A stretch of 64,000 nucleotides of DNA from Verrucomicrobiaceae bacterium. GTDB taxonomy: Bacteria > Verrucomicrobiota > Verrucomicrobiia > Verrucomicrobiales > Verrucomicrobiaceae. Numbering within the stretch: the stretch's first letter is position 1; every line of letters starts with the position of its first letter. The translations under genes were made by a program, and so were the position numbers. Shown here piece after piece: positions 33,776-42,217 of the stretch. The notes beneath the pieces are model-generated. The model was not told the DNA's origin and did no database searches. It saw only the letters and a program-made list of their open reading frames with translations. Location of the stretch: NCBI GenBank assembly GCA_016795485.1, contig JAEUHM010000010.1, forward strand, positions 1 through 64,000, read 5' to 3'.

Positions 33776-35112
33776 GCCGCAGCCTTTTTGGCACCCAGTC
33801 CCAATGAGAAAATGATGGTTGCAGACACCAGCATGGATCCACTGAGATAGTACAGTCCACCAGCATAGGAGCCGGTGAGCGTTTCCACATTACCCATGAT
33901 CGTGGGACCAAGGAAGCCGCCGAGGTTGCCCACTGAGTTAATCAATCCAATGCTGCCTGCCGCTGCGGCTTCGGCGAGAAATAGGTTCGGCAGGGACCAG
34001 AAAGCTGGCATGTAGGCTTTGAAGCCCATGAAAGCGAACATGAAAAGCGCCACGGTCAGCCCTAAATGCCCTTTGGTGAACGGCATGGCGGCAAGTGCAG
34101 CAGCGCCCATGACGATGGGCAATGTCGCATGAAAGCGGCGCTCTTTGAAATGGTCCGAGCTCCAGCCCACACTCAACTGACCAGCCACAGCCATCAATGG
34201 GGGTAGCATGATCAGCCACGTGAGGTCATCCAGACTAAGTTGATACCAATCCTTCAAAATACTGGGCATGAAGAACTCAATCCCGTAGCTCCCAGTGACT
34301 GTGCAAAAGTATGCCAGCGCGAGGAGGAGAACTTTCGGGTGTCGCAAGGCCTCCCCAACCGTCATTCGCTTGCCGCGTGTGCTGCTGGCGCGCTCCTCGG
34401 CTAAGCGCGACTCCAAAGCATCCCGCTCTTCCGCCGTTAGCCACGAAGCATCTCTTGGCCTGTCAGTGAGCCAAAACAGAACTCCAATGCCAAGCAACAC
34501 TGCAGGAACAGCCCAAAACACATACACCCACTGCCATCCACTCATGCCGAGCACCAGCGGATGCGTAATGGTTTGTCCATTCACGACCTCTGTGCTGCCG
34601 ATTTTCAGAAGCGCGTTGGATATCTTCGGGCTTACGACCTGGGCGAACGGCGTTGCGATCAGAAAGTAGGACAGCGCCTTTGCGCGATCTCGACTGGTAA
34701 ACCAGTGCGTGAGATACACAATCACACCGGGAAAGAATCCAGCTTCCGCAAGACCCAACAAAAAGCGCACAACGTAAAACTGCGTTGGTGTGTTCACCGC
34801 GGCAGTGAGACCGGCCATGATTCCCCAACTGACCATGATCCGGCAAATCCACTTTCGTGCGCTCCAGCGCTCCACAAGAAGTGATCCAGGTATCTCTAAC
34901 AGAAAGTAGCCGATAAAGAACATTCCCGCACCCAGTCCAATCACCGCATTGTCAAAACCGGGCAACTCCTTGACCATCGTCAGCTTAGCGACTGCCACGT
35001 TCTGCCGATCCACGTATGCGATGACGTAGCTAAGGAACAACAAGGGAAGCAGACGGCGGAAGGACTTACGTCTGGCAGAGTCCAGGGCTTCTGAATCGGT
35101 GGGTATGGGCAT
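33772..35112 (-). CDS. MFS transporter, anion:cation symporter (ACS) type
   Basis: A 446-residue twelve-helix transporter. FLSYVIAYVDRQNVAVAKL near the N-terminus and FLLGLAEAGFFPGVIVYLTHWF carry signatures of the ACS subfamily (glucarate, galactonate and tartrate-type sugar-acid importers). LTDRPRDASWLTAEERDAL is the usual central loop. The substrate is probably a sugar acid or similar organic anion. The frame begins at GTG 35121; ATG 35112 is preferred. It lies next to the kinase gene (about 68 bases) on the same strand but no link is implied. Confidence 0.88.
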   Translation of the reverse strand: MPIPTDSEALDSARRKSFRRLLPLLFLSYVIAYVDRQNVAVAKLTMVKELPGFDNAVIGLGAGMFFIGYFLLEIPGSLLVERWSARKWICRIMVSWGIMAGLTAAVNTPTQFYVVRFLLGLAEAGFFPGVIVYLTHWFTSRDRAKALSYFLIATPFAQVVSPKISNALLKIGSTEVVNGQTITHPLVLGMSGWQWVYVFWAVPAVLLGIGVLFWLTDRPRDASWLTAEERDALESRLAEERASSTRGKRMTVGEALRHPKVLLLALAYFCTVTGSYGIEFFMPSILKDWYQLSLDDLTWLIMLPPLMAVAGQLSVGWSSDHFKERRFHATLPIVMGAAALAAMPFTKGHLGLTVALFMFAFMGFKAYMPAFWSLPNLFLAEAAAAGSIGLINSVGNLGGFLGPTIMGNVETLTGSYAGGLYYLSGSMLVSATIIFSLGLGAKKAAA

Positions 35113-35180
35113 GGGGATCACTCAAACGTAGCTGCTGAGGCACTCCCTTCGGCAAGCAAGCGTTCTGTAGCCAACTCAAG

Positions 35181-37727
35181 TCACTCAAGTGGCTTCCTGG
35201 ACACTACCACTCGGAAGCCAAGGGTGTTTCGCCGCGTGTCAGGCGGCACCGGGAATCTCGTCGAAGACAAGGCTTCCTCCGGACTGGACGTTCGCCAGTT
35301 GGCACCACGCGCCGTGCCCAGGACGTTCGACTTCTCTTTGGAAGGGGGCTCAGTCGCCTGTGGCTTGGCATCAAAGTCCGTGTCCACCCATTCCGAAATG
35401 TTTCCACCCAAAGCAAAGATGCCACGATCATTCGGCTGCCCGGCCGCGACTGGGGCTGTGAACGGAAAGTTGTCGATGTAGCCAGGAATCACGCTGTCCA
35501 ATCCTGCCTTTTTCGCCGCTTCGAGGTCGGCAAGGTTGGCCATCCCCGGTGGTGGTGGCCACTCAAACCCCCACGGGTAAATGCCCCGGATGCGCCCACT
35601 GCGTTCCGCTGGGGTACTGCCGCGCTCCAAGGGCAATGATACAGCGCGCGACCACTCTTCATCCGTGGGGAGACGATACTCATCGTCTGGGCCGATAAGT
35701 TTGGCCGCTTGCTGTTGTTTGGTCAGCCAAGCACAAAAATCACGTGCGTCATCCCTGCTAACTGACACCACAGGAGCTCCGACATTCTTTCCACTGCTGT
35801 CATCTGTCATCGGAGGGCGCTTTCTGCCCGTTTCTTTGCAAAACTCGATGTAGTCGCGTCTACGCGTTTCCCAGACGGCAAAGAGCACATCCCCGAGCGG
35901 CACAAACTTCATGCCCAGGCTGTTGCGCCACTCTCGTCCGTAAGTCACGCCGGTCTTTGGGTCCATGTCGGCATACAGTTCCAGGATCTCGCCACCTTTA
36001 ACGTCACCCTCAAGCAGAAGGTCGGTGAAACTCTCTTTTCGCAGTTCAAACTCCACTGGCCCGCTTCTCACCCGGGGAACTTCCAGAGGCGTTTCACCGA
36101 GAAACTCGTCTTGCAGATAAACCTTCACACCCTCAGGCACCGTTTTGATCGCAACCGTGCCGTATGTCTGCCTCTCGACCTTTAGATTGAAGGCCTGCCA
36201 GTCTTTTTCAGCATCGTTCGTGTCATTCTCATCTCGTGACTCGGACTGCTCGTCATTGCTTTGGTTCTCGGCGTAATAGAATGGCTCAACGATGTATTGA
36301 TGCTCCTGAGACAAGAGCCCATCTACACGATCCCGGTCAGTTAACCAGTAACGAAAAGCGTCTGCATCCCGCGTGGGCACCACGACGATGTAAACCGCAT
36401 CATTGCCGTCCTGATAGCGCACCACTTTGCCCTCAAAAGCGCGTCCACTGCTTTCCACGAACTTTCTGAAGTAGGACATCTCCACGGGATGTTGGGACGC
36501 ATGGCCGCCTTGTCGGGGAACAAACTCCATGCCCAAACTGTTCTTCCAGCGCTCTCCCGCCTGCGGTAGTCGGCTTTTCTCCAGTGGGATATCCATGGTT
36601 AGTGGCTTGCCGGCCTTTGACGTATGCTCCAGTTCGTAGTGCTTGTATCCCTGCAGCCTGATCTGATAGATCACGGGCACATCCTCTGGAGGGAAGACAT
36701 CCAGTGGCGTTTGACCGAGTTGGTCCGGCCCAGCAAAGACCACCGCCCCCGGCGGTGTCGTCCGGATCACTAATGGTGGTGCAATCGGCTTGCTCTCCAC
36801 GGACATGATGCCTCCAGGAGCCCGCTGGTGGGCGATCCACATGCCGATGCCTGTAAAACAAAGCGCCGCCACCGCAGCAGTCACAATAAGCTTCTTTCGC
36901 CGTGCGGAAGGCAGCACCTCTCCTCGCAATGCGAGGCCCATCTCGCGGGCACTATCATAGCGCTGTCCCGCCTTGGGAGCACATGCGCGACAGATCACAT
37001 CATGCAACCTCCGCCAATCCTGCAACTTCACGCCCGTCTCGCGATAGGAAGGAAGATCAGGGAAATCCAACCGATCCTTGCCCGTGGAGGCCTCATACAA
37101 GACCATCCCAAGAGAAAAGATGTCAGAAGCAGGCGTGCCTGGACCCTCGGGAGCAACAAAGCCTTCCGTTCCAACAAATGTCCTCTGCCCCAACAGCGCG
37201 ACAAGGCCGATATCCGCAAGCCGACATTGCCCATCGATAAAGATCAGGTTGGACGGCTTCACATCCCGATGGATCAGCTTGTTCTGATGCAAATAATGCA
37301 AGCCTTCCGCGATATTGCTGCCCAGCTCCAGGCACTTGGTAGCCTGAATACGCTTGTCCCGCCGCATTTGAGCCGTGAGCGTGTGCGGCTTGTAGGTATC
37401 AGGGTCGATCTCGCGTCCTGATTCGAGATCATCAGCGAGTTCCATTACATAGTAGTAGAAGCCCTCGGTGTCGCTACGGCCCACCTGAAGCACAGGCACC
37501 AAGCCTGGGTGCTTCCGCGAAATCGGCTCGTAACGTTTGATCGCCTCAAACTCCCTCTCGAATACCTCAGGGTGATCATAGTCCTCTCGCCAAATCACTT
37601 TTACAGCTCGCAACGCACCAGTCACCGAGCGCGCCATCCACACCTCACCAAACGCTCCACGCCCGATCATTCGGATCGTTTCATGATCCCTGATAGCAGG
37701 AGCTGGGCGATGAGGTGCCGATGACAT
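35181..37727 (-). CDS. Ser/Thr protein kinase fused to PEGA and SUMF1-like domains
   Basis: An 848-residue transmembrane receptor kinase. Residues about 15-265 are the kinase: MIGRGAFGEVWMA, AVKVIWRED (Lys), HRDVKPSNLIF (catalytic loop) and LADIGLVA in place of DFG; all key catalytic residues are present. One TM helix (VTAAVAALCFTGIGMWIA) is at about 280-300. Outside are two modules, each with a PEGA-like stretch (TPPGAVVFAGPDQLGQTPL; VPEGVKVYLQDEFLGETPL) and then a SUMF1-type start (WKNSLGMEFVP; WRNSLGMKFVP). The first SUMF1-like copy is degenerate; the second is fuller, ending TLGFRVVVSRK. ATG 37727 is chosen over an upstream TTG; GAGGA lies 6 bases before it. The signal sensed is unknown. 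Confidence 0.9.
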   Translation of the reverse strand: MSSAPHRPAPAIRDHETIRMIGRGAFGEVWMARSVTGALRAVKVIWREDYDHPEVFEREFEAIKRYEPISRKHPGLVPVLQVGRSDTEGFYYYVMELADDLESGREIDPDTYKPHTLTAQMRRDKRIQATKCLELGSNIAEGLHYLHQNKLIHRDVKPSNLIFIDGQCRLADIGLVALLGQRTFVGTEGFVAPEGPGTPASDIFSLGMVLYEASTGKDRLDFPDLPSYRETGVKLQDWRRLHDVICRACAPKAGQRYDSAREMGLALRGEVLPSARRKKLIVTAAVAALCFTGIGMWIAHQRAPGGIMSVESKPIAPPLVIRTTPPGAVVFAGPDQLGQTPLDVFPPEDVPVIYQIRLQGYKHYELEHTSKAGKPLTMDIPLEKSRLPQAGERWKNSLGMEFVPRQGGHASQHPVEMSYFRKFVESSGRAFEGKVVRYQDGNDAVYIVVVPTRDADAFRYWLTDRDRVDGLLSQEHQYIVEPFYYAENQSNDEQSESRDENDTNDAEKDWQAFNLKVERQTYGTVAIKTVPEGVKVYLQDEFLGETPLEVPRVRSGPVEFELRKESFTDLLLEGDVKGGEILELYADMDPKTGVTYGREWRNSLGMKFVPLGDVLFAVWETRRRDYIEFCKETGRKRPPMTDDSSGKNVGAPVVSVSRDDARDFCAWLTKQQQAAKLIGPDDEYRLPTDEEWSRAVSLPLERGSTPAERSGRIRGIYPWGFEWPPPPGMANLADLEAAKKAGLDSVIPGYIDNFPFTAPVAAGQPNDRGIFALGGNISEWVDTDFDAKPQATEPPSKEKSNVLGTARGANWRTSSPEEALSSTRFPVPPDTRRNTLGFRVVVSRKPLE

Positions 37728-37804
37728 GGAGGTCCTCAAGATAAAGGAAATCTCGTCAGTGAAAAGAAATAAGGCGGGCTCGGAGGCGCGCCATTGAGCC
37801 GCAA

Positions 37805-39307
37805 CTACTTCTTGTCGGTGTAATCGGCTCCCGTGAGGCTGTTGAGGACGGATGTTTGCCAGTCCCTTAGTTTATTGGCCAACGACTGAGACCGCTCGGC
37901 TTCTTGCTGGCTGATGTCATTCTTCTCAGCGGGATCCTTCTTCAGATCAAACAGCTCTTTTTTGCTGCTGGTTTTGCCGCTGTCGTGGATGACCAACTTG
38001 AAGCCTTCATGCTCAATCGCACGCGCACCTGTGTAGTCGTCCTCGCTGAGGCCAGGATGTTTGAAGTTGCGAAAATCCCGTGTGGCTTTTCCTCCCGAGC
38101 GTTTGGCAAGCGGTGTGGTGCCCTCCTGGAGTGACGGCTCAATCCAGGGAGCGGGTTTCGTCTTGCCAAACCTCCCCGCGTTGAAGCTCCAAACCGCAAA
38201 AATGCCAGGTCTCTGTTCAAGACTTCCGCCTAACACCGGACTGAGGTCGATGCCATCCAGAGGACGATCAGGAAGTGCTGTAGCCGTGAGTGCACAAAGT
38301 GTGGGGAGCAAATCACTCGTACAGGCTGTGATGTTGCTGGTTTGTGGTTTCTTGATCTTTGCAGGCCACTCTATGATTCCCGGAACCAGTGTCCCGCCAT
38401 CATAGACCTGCCCTTTTGCCCCTCGGTGGGGCGAGTGCCGGACGGCATCGCCAGACGTGCCGTTGTCCCCGCAGTAAAAGACAAGTGTGTTCTCCGCGAG
38501 ATTCTTTTCCTTCAAGTAGCGGCGTAAGCGGCCAATTGCACGATCCATGGCAGTAATCTCAGCATAGCGCTCTCGCAGCACGTCACCTTGAGGGCGAGTG
38601 ACTGGTCCACCAGTCTCATTGGATGTTAGCCGCACTTTTTTGTCATTGTATTTGGCTGGCAAGTCATCATAGAGTGCGAGGTCCTCTGGCAGCCCGCTGT
38701 AGGGTTCATGTGGCGAACCGAACCACACCACTGTCATGAAGGATTTTCCTTTTGCAGTGGCATCAGCGATAAAACGTATTGTCTCGTCTACCAAGATCGC
38801 AGAGCTCTCGCCCTGATGCACCTCGGGCGGGCCTCCGTTGCGAGAAAGTGACGGATTGAGTTCAAAAAAGTTATCGTGGGAAAGCCATTCATGAAAGCCC
38901 ATGGCACCTGGACTCACAGGAGACTCTTTTTTGACCGCACCCACGTGCCACTTGCCGAAATGACCGCATTGGTAACCGGCTTTACTCATCAGATGCGCAA
39001 TAGTGATCTCCTCAGGCCTGAACGAGTAACCTGGATCAAAAGTGCCCATGCGGTTGGGGTGCCGCCCGGTGAGAAAGCTCGCTCGCGTGGGAGAGCAACT
39101 TGGGTGTGCTGAATGAAAGCGCTCCAACTTCAACCCAGTGGCAGCCATCTCGTCCAAAACGGGAGTCTTCACATGTGGATGGCCATGGTAGCCTGTCTCT
39201 TCCCAGCCATGATCATCTCCCATCATCAACACGAAGTTGGGGCCGACAGCAAATGACTGGCTGCCAACGAAGAGGAGCGGAAGGAGGTATCTGAGAGAGA
39301 TGCGCAT
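37805..39307 (-). CDS. Exported Cys-type sulfatase
   Basis: A 500-residue sulfatase with a signal peptide (LRYLLPLLFVGSQSFA). FVLMMGDDHGW gives the first metal-binding Asp pair, and HPSCSPTRASFLTGRHP the formylglycine motif CxPxR with its Cys converted after translation. GHFGKWHVG and the FYCGDNGTSGD segment complete the metal site. It most resembles arylsulfatase or N-acetylgalactosamine-6-sulfatase types; sulfated marine or plant glycans are possible substrates. The frame extends to 39358, but ATG 39307 gives the signal peptide. It lies 77 bases upstream of the kinase gene on the same strand. No maturation enzyme is beside it. Confidence 0.92.
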   Translation of the reverse strand: MRISLRYLLPLLFVGSQSFAVGPNFVLMMGDDHGWEETGYHGHPHVKTPVLDEMAATGLKLERFHSAHPSCSPTRASFLTGRHPNRMGTFDPGYSFRPEEITIAHLMSKAGYQCGHFGKWHVGAVKKESPVSPGAMGFHEWLSHDNFFELNPSLSRNGGPPEVHQGESSAILVDETIRFIADATAKGKSFMTVVWFGSPHEPYSGLPEDLALYDDLPAKYNDKKVRLTSNETGGPVTRPQGDVLRERYAEITAMDRAIGRLRRYLKEKNLAENTLVFYCGDNGTSGDAVRHSPHRGAKGQVYDGGTLVPGIIEWPAKIKKPQTSNITACTSDLLPTLCALTATALPDRPLDGIDLSPVLGGSLEQRPGIFAVWSFNAGRFGKTKPAPWIEPSLQEGTTPLAKRSGGKATRDFRNFKHPGLSEDDYTGARAIEHEGFKLVIHDSGKTSSKKELFDLKKDPAEKNDISQQEAERSQSLANKLRDWQTSVLNSLTGADYTDKK

Positions 39308-39345
39308 ACGAATGGAATGAGAACGTGAGGTGACCGCTAGATGAA

Positions 39346-40326
39346 TCAAGGCTTCCAATTTGCTGGCAATTGCAACGACCAGACTTCGGACGAGAGCGGT
39401 CGGGCATGACCAGCGATGACCCAGAGCTTGCCCTGAGAAACAAGCACCGAGTGCTCATGGCGAGCTTTCCAGCAATGAGAAGTGGCAAGTTTTTTCCAAT
39501 CGCGGCCATTTGCCGAGTACCACACATCACCGAAGTTATCCTCTTCTTTTGCCCAGCCGCCGATCACCCACAAGCAGCCACGATAGGCAACGGCAGAGAA
39601 CCACAAGCGCGGTTCCCAGGGGGCACTTGCGGTCTCTTGGGACCAATGAACACCATCCGCCGAAGACCACACGTCATTGCGAGCTTGGTAAGTAGGAACA
39701 TAGTTTCCCCCGCCTAACACATAGATCCGATCTTTCAAAACAGCAGCTTGATGGTAGGCACGTGGAGACCACGCTGCAGCAGCGGTTTCTAGCTTCCATT
39801 CACGGCCATCGGCTGTGGACCAAACATCGTTCTTCGCGCTTTTGTCGTTGCCAAAGTAGTAGTTCTCCGTTCCTCCCAGCATCCAGAGTCTGCCCTGATG
39901 CTCTACAAGACCTGCGGCGATCCGTGGACTCCAAGCAGCATTACCCTGCTGAGTCCACACTTTGCCATCTGTAGAGGACCAAACGAGATTGGAGGCAGAG
40001 TGGCCGGGCAACCGCCCATTGTACCAGCCACCCATGATCCACATCTGCTCTTTGAAGGAGATGCTCATGGCTAGATCACTGTGAAGCCAGGGAGCTTCTG
40101 CGGTGACGCGGAGCCAGTGTTTCCCATCCGCAGACGACCATACATCCCTGGGCGGTGCCTCATAGGAAGAGCGCCAGCCGCCCATAATCCAAAGGCGATC
40201 TCCAAACACACACTCTGCCTGGGAATCGCGTGGATCAAACGGAGCTGTAGCCTCCAGCTTCCAGTCAGGCTCCTGCGCTCCAGCGATCACAGTGCTGAGC
40301 AAAAGCGTGGACAAAATACGATTCAT
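39346..40326 (-). CDS. Secreted kelch-like repeat protein
   Basis: A 326-residue protein with signal peptide (MNRILSTLLLSTVIAGAQ). Repeated units of about 50 residues include DVWSSADGKHWLRV, VWSSTDGKVWTQ, DVWSTADGREWKLE and DVWSSADGVHWSQE, with LWIMGGW-type strands between them. These are kelch-type beta-propeller blades, here without a catalytic galactose-oxidase domain. Its start is 39 bases after the sulfatase start on the same strand, so it may be the leading gene of a short unit that goes on into the sulfatase. Its role is probably binding or sensing of a surface ligand. Confidence 0.82.
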   Translation of the reverse strand: MNRILSTLLLSTVIAGAQEPDWKLEATAPFDPRDSQAECVFGDRLWIMGGWRSSYEAPPRDVWSSADGKHWLRVTAEAPWLHSDLAMSISFKEQMWIMGGWYNGRLPGHSASNLVWSSTDGKVWTQQGNAAWSPRIAAGLVEHQGRLWMLGGTENYYFGNDKSAKNDVWSTADGREWKLETAAAAWSPRAYHQAAVLKDRIYVLGGGNYVPTYQARNDVWSSADGVHWSQETASAPWEPRLWFSAVAYRGCLWVIGGWAKEEDNFGDVWYSANGRDWKKLATSHCWKARHEHSVLVSQGKLWVIAGHARPLSSEVWSLQLPANWKP

Positions 40327-40377
40327 GAAGTGAAGGAACCAGGAACAAACGGCACGTGGTGGTCGTTTTGCACTGCC

Positions 40378-41391
40378 ATGAAGTGGTTTTTCCCTTTCTT
40401 CCTAGCCATGATGATGCTGAACAATGCTGAATCTGCCAACAACTGGCCTGCCGAGGTCCAGCAAGTGGAAATCCCATGCTCTGACGGCGCCATTCAGAGG
40501 GCGAAATGGTATGTGCCACCGATAAAAGGCAATAGGCCGTTGCTTGTGGGTCTTCACACCTGGAGCAGCACGTTTGATTCTGCTGGCGGAGATGCGGTCT
40601 ATGCTGAGTGGTGCATCAAACAAGGCTGGGTATTCATTCACCCTGACTTCCGCGGCCCAAACCGCACGCCTGAAGCACTTGGGAGTGATCGTGCCGTGCG
40701 TGACGTAGTGGAATCCGTGAGTTGGGCGCAATCCAAAGCCTCGATTGATGAAACCCGCATCTACCTGGTGGGCGTGAGTGGCGGCGGGCACATGGCGATG
40801 CAGATGGCCGGCCGCCATCCAGAAATCTGGGCGGGTGTGAGCGCTTGGTGCGGCATTAGTGACGTTGCGCTTTGGTACGAACAGCATTGCAAAGCCGGAG
40901 AGCCCGACCGCTATGCCAAAGACATCGTTGGTGCTCTAGGCCATGCCCCCACTCGCGATGATCCCGAGGCTTGGAAGCGCTCGCCACTCAGTTCACTCAG
41001 CAAGGCTGCGTTAGTGCCTTTAGATATTGCTCATGGCATCCACGATGGACGCAAAGGAAGCGTGCCATTCACTCACTCGCTGGTCGCATTCAATGCGGTT
41101 GTGGGGAAGAAGGCTGCCCTCGAAGAAGACGCTGTTCAGAGTTACTATGACACTCAGCAACTGCCTTCAGGATGGGCCGCCGCAAAGCAAGATCCCGTAT
41201 TCGGCACGCGGATTCCACTGTTCCAAAAAACGCATGGCAATACTCGTGTAACCATCATTGAGGGCGGTCACGAGATCGTTCATCAAGCAGCGCTCAACTG
41301 GCTAGCAAAACAACAGAAGGGCAGACCTCCAGTGTGGGAGATTACAGATTTCGTGTCCGTGGACGAAGCGAAAAGCGAGAGCGGAAAGTAA
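40378..41391 (+). CDS. Secreted alpha/beta-hydrolase (prolyl-oligopeptidase-like)
   Basis: A 337-residue protein with a hydrophobic leader (FFPFFLAMMMLNNAESA). The nucleophile elbow GVSGGGHMAMQM (near residue 140), a probable acid in AHGIHDGRKG, and His in EGGHEIVHQAA give a catalytic triad in the usual order. It resembles the S9 or BAAT-like hydrolases. ATG 40378 is selected over the open frame to 40081, which overlaps the divergent kelch gene. The substrate is unknown; an esterase or peptidase role is likely. It is 51 bases from the divergent kelch gene start. Confidence 0.85.
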   Translation: MKWFFPFFLAMMMLNNAESANNWPAEVQQVEIPCSDGAIQRAKWYVPPIKGNRPLLVGLHTWSSTFDSAGGDAVYAEWCIKQGWVFIHPDFRGPNRTPEALGSDRAVRDVVESVSWAQSKASIDETRIYLVGVSGGGHMAMQMAGRHPEIWAGVSAWCGISDVALWYEQHCKAGEPDRYAKDIVGALGHAPTRDDPEAWKRSPLSSLSKAALVPLDIAHGIHDGRKGSVPFTHSLVAFNAVVGKKAALEEDAVQSYYDTQQLPSGWAAAKQDPVFGTRIPLFQKTHGNTRVTIIEGGHEIVHQAALNWLAKQQKGRPPVWEITDFVSVDEAKSESGK

Positions 41392-41400
41392 GCTGGCGCA

Positions 41401-42210
41401 TCAATCAGCGGACTGACTATCGAGGTCCCACAACAGCCAGTCGTCATCAGGCACTCGACGCTTGAGTTTGTCATCCCACCGCTCCGGAATGGCTGTAGCG
41501 AGTTTCTCAATGTATGGCAGCAGGGGATTTTGTGGTGGGTGACGCTGCTCAAGGTCGTCCAACGGTATGCGTTCCCAACCGAAGCGCTCTCGATACGGTT
41601 CAAAACCAAAGCCATCGAAGAAACAACTGCCGCTGATGAGAGGCATGTACCAAAGGCTGGGAATGCCCTTGGGATTGGGCTTGATTGGGACTTCCCGCGC
41701 CAGCGAGTCAAGCAACTGCAGCCCCTCGGTGTCGTCTTTTAGATGCTCCCGAAGTTTATCGAGAGACGGAAACGTCACTGGCGGGCTGACAAACAGGACG
41801 GGCTTCAGTTGCTGCCGCGCCAACACGATCTCGTGCACCGTTCCTACGCTGTAGATGTTGGTCGGCACATACGCGATGGTAAAGTCACTGGTATCAACCA
41901 TTCGGAGGTCAATGTGTAGAGTCTGCCAAAAGTTGTTAGCGCAATGGGCGCGCGCTTGATCGCAATCCTCGCCAGCTTCGAACGTCCACTTCTCCCTAGC
42001 ATCAATGGAATGCACATCTTCGAGCCCATACTCGTGCAATCCGCGCACGCCCGGCTTGAACCACGGATCAAACACCGTGCTGCCGAAGAAACGCAGCACA
42101 TCGCCGACACGATTGCGCCAGCCGAGCTTCTTCTCGACCGCGCGAGAGGCCACGAAGTCCATTGGGCCAGACAGATACACACGTGCCCCTTTGAGATGGT
42201 TGGTGCTCAT
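41401..42210 (-). CDS. Nucleoside 2-deoxyribosyltransferase-like protein
   Basis: A 269-residue protein. ARVYLSGPMDFVASR at the N-terminus and DLRMVDTSDFTIAYVPTNIYSVGTVHEIVLA in the middle (quoted in parts: the Asp-rich strand and the GTVHE) match the Rossmann-like fold of nucleoside 2-deoxyribosyltransferases, where the Glu after GTxxE is catalytic. After this come a long unique C-terminal part (LISGSCFFDGFGFEPYRERF) and a Trp-rich end. It may be a nucleotide salvage enzyme or a related nucleosidase. It is 8 bases after the phosphate-sugar transporter gene on the same strand, a possible operon. No phage gene is near. Confidence 0.6.
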   Translation of the reverse strand: MSTNHLKGARVYLSGPMDFVASRAVEKKLGWRNRVGDVLRFFGSTVFDPWFKPGVRGLHEYGLEDVHSIDAREKWTFEAGEDCDQARAHCANNFWQTLHIDLRMVDTSDFTIAYVPTNIYSVGTVHEIVLARQQLKPVLFVSPPVTFPSLDKLREHLKDDTEGLQLLDSLAREVPIKPNPKGIPSLWYMPLISGSCFFDGFGFEPYRERFGWERIPLDDLEQRHPPQNPLLPYIEKLATAIPERWDDKLKRRVPDDDWLLWDLDSQSAD

Positions 42211-42217
42211 ACTTTTG

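Noticed and set aside
35181-36000. Sulfatase-maturating FGE inside the kinase fusion
   Set aside because: Both catalytic cysteines are missing from the SUMF1-like domain.
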